A stretch of DNA of 12,234 nt, from NCBI GenBank assembly GCA_002436115.1, contig DIXV01000098.1:16524-28757 (forward strand). Reading direction: 5' to 3'. Below the pieces are notes generated by a model. It ran no database searches. It worked only from the letters and a program-made list of their open reading frames with translations, and was not told the origin of the DNA. The DNA is from Streptococcus sp. UBA6071. GTDB lineage: Bacteria > Bacillota > Bacilli > Lactobacillales > Streptococcaceae. Both the position numbers and the translations under genes were made by a program. Shown in pieces: positions 8,328 to 12,234 of the stretch. Every line of letters begins with the position of its first letter. Position 1 is the stretch's first letter.

Positions 8328-8835
8328 CGTCCAATCCTTCCAAAAGTTCCACCATAATCCGACCTGTAGTTAGATCAATGTCTTGAACAACAGAAGGGAT
8401 ATAAGGAAGAAGCAAGTCCCGCTTACCTTTTCGTTGAACAACCCAGACATCATTAGCGCCTGGTTGTAGGATTTCCTTGATTTGACCAATCAAAACAGTC
8501 CCTTCGTAGACGTCTAAACCAATAATCTCATGGTAATAAAATTCACCGTCACTAAGATCTGCCAACTTTTCTTCAGCGATTTTTAAGGTGTAGCCCTTAA
8601 AAGCCTCCACTTCATTGATATGGTTAAAATCCTGAAACTTGACAATGTCAAAATTCTTCTGTTTGCGGTGGCTAGCAATTTCCAAGTCCCTAACAAACCT
8701 ATCTGAGGGATCAAAAAGAGCTAAGGTGCTCCCTTTTTTATACCGCTCCTTCGCAAAATCTGTCACTGACAGAATTCTTAGTTCCCCTCGTAAACCTTGG
8801 GTATTGACAATTTTTCCAACTTTAAAATACTGCAT
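8317..8835 (-). CDS. rimM: 16S rRNA processing / 30S maturation factor RimM
   Basis: Assists late assembly of the 30S head, binding ribosomal protein S19. The 172-residue protein has the RimM N-terminal beta-barrel ([16 protein letters not shown] at about 6-21) and a C-terminal PRC barrel ([19 protein letters not shown] followed by GANDVWVV, about 104-133). It ends in the acidic tail typical of the family. The start has GGAG 5 nt upstream. It lies 226 nt downstream of khpA, separated by a hairpin terminator and with its own strong promoter, so here rimM-trmD is not simply the tail of the rpsP operon. Confidence 0.96.
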   Translation of the reverse strand: MQYFKVGKIVNTQGLRGELRILSVTDFAKERYKKGSTLALFDPSDRFVRDLEIASHRKQKNFDIVKFQDFNHINEVEAFKGYTLKIAEEKLADLSDGEFYYHEIIGLDVYEGTVLIGQIKEILQPGANDVWVVQRKGKRDLLLPYIPSVVQDIDLTTGRIMVELLEGLDDED

Positions 8836-8865
8836 CTAAACTCCATACCAATTTTCTATTGCCTT

Positions 8866-8894
8866 ATTTTACCATGTTAAACTGAAATTCTCAA
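8866..8894 (-). promoter_or_regulatory. rimM-trmD promoter
   Basis: On the minus strand TTGAGA (8889-8894), a 17-bp spacer, then TAAAAT (8866-8871) preceded by TG at the extended -10 position. Spacing is optimal and the rimM ATG follows about 30 nt downstream. Confidence 0.78.
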
Positions 8895-9045
8895 TCACAA
8901 AAAGATACTTTTTTAGGCTTTTCCTCAGGGTGGCTAAGCTTAGAAGGCCTTCAGAACTAACGTAACACTCAAGATTCCCTTGAACACCTCAAGGTTATAC
9001 TATTATCATAGAAAATATAAAGCCACAACAAGGGTTTAACAAGAA
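8895..9045 (-). other. Unassigned intergenic DNA with hairpins between khpA and rimM
   Basis: No coding sequence is visible. It contains a 6-bp stem with a 5-nt loop (CCTTGA at 8978-8983 and TCAAGG at 8989-8994) and the 10-bp palindrome CTAAGCTTAG (8934-8943). On the minus strand TTGTTG and GATAAT with an 18-bp spacer (about 9003-9032) form a second possible promoter, which would give rimM a long leader or drive a small RNA. Function unknown. Confidence 0.35.
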
Positions 9046-9067
9046 AAGTAGCGGTTTCCCACTACTT
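9046..9067 (-). terminator. Hairpin terminator overlapping the khpA stop codon
   Basis: On the minus strand AAGTAGTGG pairs with CCGCTACTT (9 bp, one G-U) around a GAAA-type tetraloop. The 5' arm contains the khpA TAG stop codon. The downstream tract is only moderately T-rich (TTCTTGTT), so termination may be partial. Confidence 0.62.
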
Positions 9068-9301
9068 CTCATCAATTACGATTCTAACTTTTTTACCATC
9101 TGTGGGCACCGAATAAACAATGGTCCTTATGGCAGAGATAGTGCGTCCCTTACGACCGATTACACGGCCAATATCACTGGGATCAAGGGCGAGATGATAT
9201 TCCAAAAATTCTGGAGTATCTTCGATTTTGATAGTTAGACTATCTGGTTGTGAAACTAAAGGTTTCACAATCGAAATTATTAGATTTTCAATCATATCCA
9301 T
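9062..9301 (-). CDS. khpA: KH-domain RNA-binding protein KhpA
   Basis: Small cytoplasmic RNA-binding protein of 79 residues made of one KH domain. The GxxG loop that contacts RNA is GRKG at 49-52 in [20 protein letters not shown]. In pneumococcus the homologue partners with KhpB/EloR (Jag) in controlling cell elongation and division; that is family knowledge. It lies 12 nt downstream of rpsP, the usual arrangement. The first ATG (9299-9301) has only a weak upstream site; an in-frame ATG two codons later is possible. The conserved N-terminus of homologues, as I recall it, favours the first. Translational coupling to rpsP is likely. Confidence 0.93.
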   Translation of the reverse strand: MDMIENLIISIVKPLVSQPDSLTIKIEDTPEFLEYHLALDPSDIGRVIGRKGRTISAIRTIVYSVPTDGKKVRIVIDEK

Positions 9302-9313
9302 AGGCTTTCAAAC

Positions 9314-9586
9314 TTATTTTGAGTACTTGCTTTCGTGGAATTTTTTCATTACGCCAGCTTTTGACAAGATGTTACGTACCGTATCAGAAGGTTGAGCCCC
9401 TTTTGATAACCAGTCAAGCACACGGTCTTCCTTAAGGGTTACTTGATTTTCAGCAACAAGCGGATTGTAGGTACCAACGGTTTCAATGAAACGACCATCA
9501 CGTGGAGCACGTGAGTCAGCAATGTTAATACGGTAATAAGGTTTTTTCTTAGAACCCATACGTGTTAAACGGATTTTTACTGCCAT
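9314..9586 (-). CDS. rpsP: Small-subunit ribosomal protein S16
   Basis: Structural protein of the 30S subunit, 90 residues, full length. It begins [20 protein letters not shown] and contains [20 protein letters not shown], both diagnostic of bS16. It is first in the rpsP-khpA transcript driven by the strong promoter at 9649-9676. The Shine-Dalgarno sequence is poor: AAGAGA lies about 10 nt upstream and is partly within a small GAGA/TCTC inverted repeat (9590-9600), which is unusual for a highly expressed ribosomal protein gene. Confidence 0.98.
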   Translation of the reverse strand: MAVKIRLTRMGSKKKPYYRINIADSRAPRDGRFIETVGTYNPLVAENQVTLKEDRVLDWLSKGAQPSDTVRNILSKAGVMKKFHESKYSK

Positions 9587-9617
9587 TTTGAGACAATCTC
9601 TTTTCTATTTTTATTTA

Positions 9618-9638
9618 GCCATCTCCAAAGGTTATGGC
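9618..9638 (-). promoter_or_regulatory. Hairpin at the 5' end of the rpsP leader
   Basis: On the minus strand GCCAT pairs with ATGGC, with an inner CC/GG pair step around TTT and purine mismatches between the two helices. It would begin within about 5 nt of the predicted transcription start. It may stabilise the mRNA or serve as an S16 autoregulatory site; both are inference. Confidence 0.4.
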
Positions 9639-9648
9639 GACAATCCTT

Positions 9649-9676
9649 ATTATAACACATTTATCAGAAGTGTCAA
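9649..9676 (-). promoter_or_regulatory. rpsP-khpA promoter
   Basis: On the minus strand consensus TTGACA (9671-9676), a 16-bp spacer, and consensus TATAAT (9649-9654). The leader to the rpsP ATG would be about 55 nt. The -35 lies inside the left arm of the perfect inverted repeat 9667-9695. Confidence 0.85.
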
Positions 9677-9695
9677 GAAAAAAACTTGACACTTC
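9667..9695. repeat. Perfect 11-bp inverted repeat carrying both divergent -35 boxes
   Basis: GAAGTGTCAAG (9667-9677) and CTTGACACTTC (9685-9695) flank seven A residues. Each arm contains a consensus TTGACA, one pointing left to rpsP and one pointing right to the DUF62 gene. Neither side is followed by a run of T, so it is not a terminator. It is best read as a back-to-back promoter, possibly an operator for a dimeric regulator. Confidence 0.8.
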
Positions 9696-9715
9696 TTTCA
9701 CTCATTTCTTATAAC
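9686..9715 (+). promoter_or_regulatory. Candidate promoter for the SAM hydroxide adenosyltransferase operon
   Basis: TTGACA (9686-9691), an 18-bp spacer, then TATAAC (9710-9715). The expected start would leave a leader of about 70 nt before the ATG at 9792. A weak second -10-like TATGATAAT lies at 9768-9776 but would start too close to the ribosome binding site. Confidence 0.6.
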
Positions 9716-9725
9716 TAGCTATAAG
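9708..9725. repeat. 18-bp near-perfect palindrome over the rightward -10
   Basis: CTTATAACTAGCTATAAG has arms CTTATA/TATAAG with a central CTAG and one mismatched pair. It covers the -10 box of the rightward promoter, a classic repressor position. No known streptococcal operator consensus matches it with certainty. Confidence 0.5.
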
Positions 9726-9791
9726 AAAAAAATATTATCAACTTATCTAAAAATTTGATATTATTGATATGATAATTTAAAAGGAGTGTCT

Positions 9792-10631
9792 ATGAATAAT
9801 TTATTAGTCCTACAGTCAGATTTTGGTCTCGTTGATGGAGCTGTCAGCGCAATGATTGGAGTCGCCTTACAAGAGGCTCCAAATCTAGGCATTCATCATC
9901 TAACTCACGATATTACACCTTACCACATCTTTGAAGCAAGCTATCGTCTCTTTCAAACAGTTGAATATTGGTCTGAAGGAACCACGTTTGTCTCTGTTGT
10001 AGACCCTGGAGTGGGGTCTAAGCGTAAGAGTGTTGTTGCAAAAACTAGTCAGAACCATTATATTGTAACCCCAGATAACGGTACACTATCTTATATTAAG
10101 CAGCATATTGGCATCGTAGCGGTGCGTGAAATTTCAGAAGTTAGTCATCGCCGAAAAAATACGGAATATTCGTATACCTTCCATGGTCGGGATGTTTACG
10201 CCTACACAGGGGCGAAACTCGCAAGTGGTCATATCAGTTTTGAGGACGTTGGACCTGCCTTAAATGTTGATGATATTGTTGAAATCCCAACAGTAGAAAC
10301 GGTTGTAACAGATCAGTCTGTCAAGGGAAGTATTGACGTTCTGGATGTTCGCTTCGGCTCACTATGGACATCCATTACAAGAGAAGAATTCCATACACTC
10401 TCTCCTAAGTTTGGTGATAAATTTGAAGTGACTATTTATAATAACGATATGTTGGTCTATCAAAATCAAATCATTTATGGGAAATCTTTTGCCGATGTCA
10501 GAATTGGACAACCATTGATCTATATCAATTCTGTTTATCGTGTTGGTGTCGCTATTAATCAAGGGTCTTTTGCAAAAGCCTATAATGTTTCTGTCGGCGC
10601 CCAGTGGCGTATCGAACTTAAAAAGATTTAA
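9792..10631 (+). CDS. SAM hydroxide adenosyltransferase (DUF62 family)
   Basis: Family members use water/hydroxide to cleave S-adenosylmethionine into adenosine and methionine, and are related to the fluorinase/chlorinase enzymes. The 279-residue protein has the family length. The N-terminal domain holds LVLQSDFG (5-12), SVVDPGVGS (68-76), TPDNG (93-97) and FHGRD (130-134). The Asp-Arg-His set described for hydroxide-using members appears as Asp71, Arg78 and His131, which argues for SAM hydrolysis over halogenation. The start at 9792 is supported by AAGGAG (9781-9786); an in-frame GTG at 9786 overlaps that site and is rejected. It is the first gene of a rightward unit with an ECF transporter S component 67 nt downstream. 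Its physiological purpose in this setting is not established. Confidence 0.92.
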   Translation: MNNLLVLQSDFGLVDGAVSAMIGVALQEAPNLGIHHLTHDITPYHIFEASYRLFQTVEYWSEGTTFVSVVDPGVGSKRKSVVAKTSQNHYIVTPDNGTLSYIKQHIGIVAVREISEVSHRRKNTEYSYTFHGRDVYAYTGAKLASGHISFEDVGPALNVDDIVEIPTVETVVTDQSVKGSIDVLDVRFGSLWTSITREEFHTLSPKFGDKFEVTIYNNDMLVYQNQIIYGKSFADVRIGQPLIYINSVYRVGVAINQGSFAKAYNVSVGAQWRIELKKI

Positions 10632-10644
10632 ACCCATCCCCAGC

Positions 10645-10669
10645 TAGTAGTTCTCCCCTTCCACTACTA
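10645..10669 (+). promoter_or_regulatory. Intercistronic hairpin between DUF62 gene and S component
   Basis: TAGTAGT (10645-10651) and ACTACTA (10663-10669) form a 7-bp stem with an 11-nt C/T-rich loop. The following bases are not a T tract, so it is more likely an mRNA processing or stability element than a terminator. Confidence 0.4.
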
Positions 10670-10698
10670 CCTTGCTATTTCTTTAAAAGGAGTTTCCC

Positions 10699-11241
10699 AT
10701 GAATACGAATTCAAATAAGGCTGTTGTAGCCATCGGTATTGGCTCTGCACTCTTTGTTATTATTGCGATGATTAACATTCCAACACCTGTCCCTAATACC
10801 AGCATCCAGTTGCAATACGCTGTGCAATCTCTCTTCAGCGTTATTTTCGGTCCTATCCCAGGCTTTTTGATTGGCTTCATCGGCCATGCATTAAAAGATG
10901 CCCAATACGGCAACCCTTGGTGGACTTGGGTCATTGCCTCTGGTCTCTTTGGACTTATCCTTGGCTTTCTCAAAAAGAAAATCCGTATCCATGAAGGGTT
11001 ATTCACCCGTAAAGATATTTTCCTCTTCAATATTGTCCAAATTCTGGCTAACCTCTTTGTTTGGTGTGTGGTTGCTCCTTATGGGGATATTTGGATTTAC
11101 AGCGAACCTGCCAACAAGGTCTTTACTCAGGGGTTGGTTGCGGCAGGTATCAATAGCCTAACTGTTGCAATTGCAGGAACTCTCTTGCTTTGGGCTTATG
11201 CTAAACGCCAATCTCAAACTAATAGTTTGAGAAAAGACTAA
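10699..11241 (+). CDS. ECF transporter substrate-binding (S) component, UPF0397 family
   Basis: Membrane substrate-capture subunit of an energy-coupling factor importer. The 180-residue protein has about five to six hydrophobic helices (near 8-27, 40-65, 75-92, 105-126, 143-168) and small-residue spacing in the first helix (AIGIGSA, 11-17) of the kind that docks onto the EcfT subunit. The segments [19 protein letters not shown] (28-46) and [16 protein letters not shown] (62-77) fit the UPF0397 group. AAAAGGAG (10685-10692) precedes the ATG. The substrate is unknown: thiamine-precursor and methionine-precursor transport have been suggested for related S components. The neighbouring SAM-cleaving enzyme makes a methionine- or adenosine-related solute attractive, but this is inference. 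Confidence 0.88.
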   Translation: MNTNSNKAVVAIGIGSALFVIIAMINIPTPVPNTSIQLQYAVQSLFSVIFGPIPGFLIGFIGHALKDAQYGNPWWTWVIASGLFGLILGFLKKKIRIHEGLFTRKDIFLFNIVQILANLFVWCVVAPYGDIWIYSEPANKVFTQGLVAAGINSLTVAIAGTLLLWAYAKRQSQTNSLRKD

Positions 11242-11257
11242 AGGACCTATCCTTTTT
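11240..11257 (+). terminator. Small hairpin with T tract at the end of the S-component gene
   Basis: AAAGGA (11240-11245) pairs with TCCTTT (11250-11255) around CCTA and runs into TTTTT. The stem overlaps the stop codon and has only two G-C pairs, so it is a weak terminator at best. Confidence 0.4.
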
Positions 11258-11328
11258 ACCGAAGTCTTTATTGCAGTTGAATTCCCTGATGGGACTACCG
11301 GAGTAAAGACCCCCACATAATCGTTGTC
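11258..11328 (+). other. Structured leader-like segment upstream of the ABC ATPase gene
   Basis: Not coding. GTCTTTA (11264-11270) pairs perfectly with TAAAGAC (11304-11310), closing a 33-nt internal region that holds TCCC/GGGA (11283-11286, 11291-11294). TACCGAAGT (11257-11265) is repeated as TACCGGAGT (11296-11304). With the terminator that follows it looks like an aptamer-plus-terminator layout, but it fits no riboswitch class I know. Confidence 0.35.
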
Positions 11329-11353
11329 AAATGGTCTAGTCTGACCATTTTTT
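11329..11353 (+). terminator. Intrinsic terminator or attenuator before the ABC ATPase gene
   Basis: AAATGGTC (11329-11336) and GACCATTT (11343-11350) form a perfect 8-bp stem with a 6-nt loop, ending in six T residues (11348-11353). It stands between two genes expected to work together, so partial termination or regulated read-through is plausible. Confidence 0.75.
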
Positions 11354-11361
11354 CCTAGCCT

Positions 11362-11395
11362 CCAAAATGACTTTTTGGGTCATTTACGTTAAAAT
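11362..11395 (+). promoter_or_regulatory. Overlapping hairpins and possible promoter just before the ATPase start
   Basis: AAATGAC (11365-11371) pairs with GTCATTT (11379-11385); alternatively CCAAAA (11362-11367) pairs with TTTTGG (11373-11378), and the two cannot form together. A -35-like ATGACT (11367-11372) and TAAAAT (11390-11395) are 17 bp apart, but the start would fall only a few bases before the ATG, giving an almost leaderless mRNA. Promoter assignment is doubtful. Confidence 0.3.
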
Positions 11396-11404
11396 AGAGA
11401 TAAG

Positions 11405-12234
11405 ATGACACAAAAAATAATAGAATTTAAGCAATTTTCGTTTAAGTACAAGGCTCAACAAGAGCCGAGTTTGCAAAATATAAATCTAACCATTTATCAG
11501 GGAGAAAAAGTCCTGATTATTGGTCCATCAGGCTCCGGTAAATCAACACTTGGGCACTGTTTGAATGGGATTATCCCAAATATTCATAAGGGAGAAATGA
11601 CTGGAAACTTCCTCTTGAGAGGAGAAGATGCCTTTCATCAGTCTGTTTACGACAAGTCTAATCATGTCTCAACCGTTCTCCAAGATACTGACGGACAGTT
11701 TATAGGTCTATCTGTGACCGAAGATTTAGCCTTTGCCTTGGAAAACGACTGCATTCCCTTAAAACAGATGCAACAGCAAGTGGCAACTTGGGCGCATAAA
11801 CTTGATTTGACAGACTTTCTCAACCATAGACCTCAAGACTTATCTGGTGGTCAAAAGCAACGGGTTAGTTTGGCTGGTGTTCTGATTGATGAAAGTCCTA
11901 TTCTGCTCTTTGACGAACCCTTGGCCAACCTTGATCCCAAATCCGGTCAGGAAACCATTGCTTTAATTGATCACATTCATCATCAAGAAAAAACAACAAC
12001 CCTCATCATTGAACATCGCCTAGAAGATGTTCTCTACCGCTCCGTTGATCGTGTTGTCCTGCTCAATGAAGGACGTATTGTCTTTAATGGTCATCCAAAT
12101 CAGCTTTTAGCAACTGACCATTTAGAAGAAAATGGTATACGAGAACCTCTTTATCTGACAGCCCTTAAACAATTCGGCTTCCAAAGTTCAGAAGATGTTC
12201 CGCTGGCAAACCTTGAAAAACTGGACCTATCCCT
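11405..12234 (+). CDS. ECF-type ABC transporter ATP-binding protein, 3'-truncated by window edge
   Basis: Cytoplasmic ATPase that powers the ECF importer. The frame is open to the last base; 276 complete codons are visible. The first ATPase domain is intact: Walker [10 protein letters not shown] (40-48), Q-loop VLQDTDGQ (about 91-98), signature LSGGQ (146-150), Walker B LLFDEP with Asp170-Glu171, and the switch His204 in IIEHR. Family members that accompany UPF0397 proteins usually have two fused ATPase domains of about 560 residues, so a second domain is expected beyond the window, probably followed by the EcfT permease. The ATG is the only sensible start, because a stop codon lies at 11390-11392 in frame, but the ribosome binding site (AGAG, 11396-11399) is weak. 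Expression may depend on the structured region upstream. Confidence 0.92.
   Translation, partial: MTQKIIEFKQFSFKYKAQQEPSLQNINLTIYQGEKVLIIGPSGSGKSTLGHCLNGIIPNIHKGEMTGNFLLRGEDAFHQSVYDKSNHVSTVLQDTDGQFIGLSVTEDLAFALENDCIPLKQMQQQVATWAHKLDLTDFLNHRPQDLSGGQKQRVSLAGVLIDESPILLFDEPLANLDPKSGQETIALIDHIHHQEKTTTLIIEHRLEDVLYRSVDRVVLLNEGRIVFNGHPNQLLATDHLEENGIREPLYLTALKQFGFQSSEDVPLANLEKLDLS

Noticed and set aside
9293..9295. Alternative khpA start two codons downstream
   Set aside because: Neither ATG has a strong binding site, and the N-terminus I recall for homologues matches the first ATG.
9667..9695. Perfect inverted repeat as a rho-independent terminator
   Set aside because: No T run follows on either strand, both flanking genes point away from it, and both arms carry -35 hexamers.
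9708..9725. Reading the palindrome as a streptococcal methionine box or a PerR box
   Set aside because: Half-site spacing and central bases differ from both consensus forms as I recall them, so no regulator is named.
9786..9791. GTG start two codons upstream for the SAM hydroxide adenosyltransferase
   Set aside because: It overlaps the AAGGAG ribosome binding site, which is correctly spaced for the ATG at 9792.
11257..11310. Resemblance of the segment with TTGAA, CCTGAT and TACCGG to the 3' half of a TPP riboswitch
   Set aside because: The required CUGAGA element and the first aptamer arm are missing and the helices do not match, so the similarity is only partial wording.

Overview
The window looks like a core chromosomal segment of a low-GC Firmicute, most likely a Streptococcus of the pyogenic group. 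The evidence is the gene content and order (LysR regulator-lspA-rluD; trkA-trkH; rimM-trmD; rpsP-khpA), the AAGGAG-type ribosome binding sites, the short intergenic gaps and the AT-rich intergenic DNA. The species cannot be fixed from sequence reading alone. No tRNA, rRNA, CRISPR array, insertion sequence or phage gene was seen.

Layout. Bases 1-2221 (+) hold the 3' part of an S-methylmethionine permease gene (mmuP) and a complete homocysteine S-methyltransferase gene (mmuM). A perfect 14-bp hairpin then separates them from a convergent minus-strand block. Read from its promoter, that block is a CpsY/MtaR-type LysR regulator, lspA and rluD. Upstream of it, also on the minus strand, are trkA-trkH (potassium uptake), rimM-trmD (ribosome maturation and tRNA m1G37 methylation) and rpsP-khpA (ribosomal protein S16 and a small KH RNA-binding protein), each block with its own candidate promoter. 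At about 9.6-9.8 kb the transcription direction switches through a divergent promoter region built on a perfect 11-bp inverted repeat. Rightward from there run a SAM hydroxide adenosyltransferase (DUF62) gene, a UPF0397 ECF-transporter S component and the first part of an ABC ATPase gene that runs off the window.

How the genes fit together. Two modules concern methionine and its derivatives: mmuP-mmuM (take up S-methylmethionine and use it to methylate homocysteine to methionine), and the DUF62-ECF cassette (an enzyme that cleaves SAM to adenosine and methionine beside a vitamin/nutrient-type transporter). The LysR gene between them belongs to a streptococcal family that includes methionine-transport regulators. 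The remainder is housekeeping: lipoprotein signal peptide removal, rRNA pseudouridylation, 30S maturation, tRNA modification and K+ homeostasis.

Most of the window is ordinary. The least explained parts are the structured 160-nt gap between the S component and the ATPase, the mirrored divergent promoters at 9.65-9.73 kb, the 19-bp palindrome in the trkA leader, and the chemistry and substrate of the DUF62-UPF0397-ATPase cassette.
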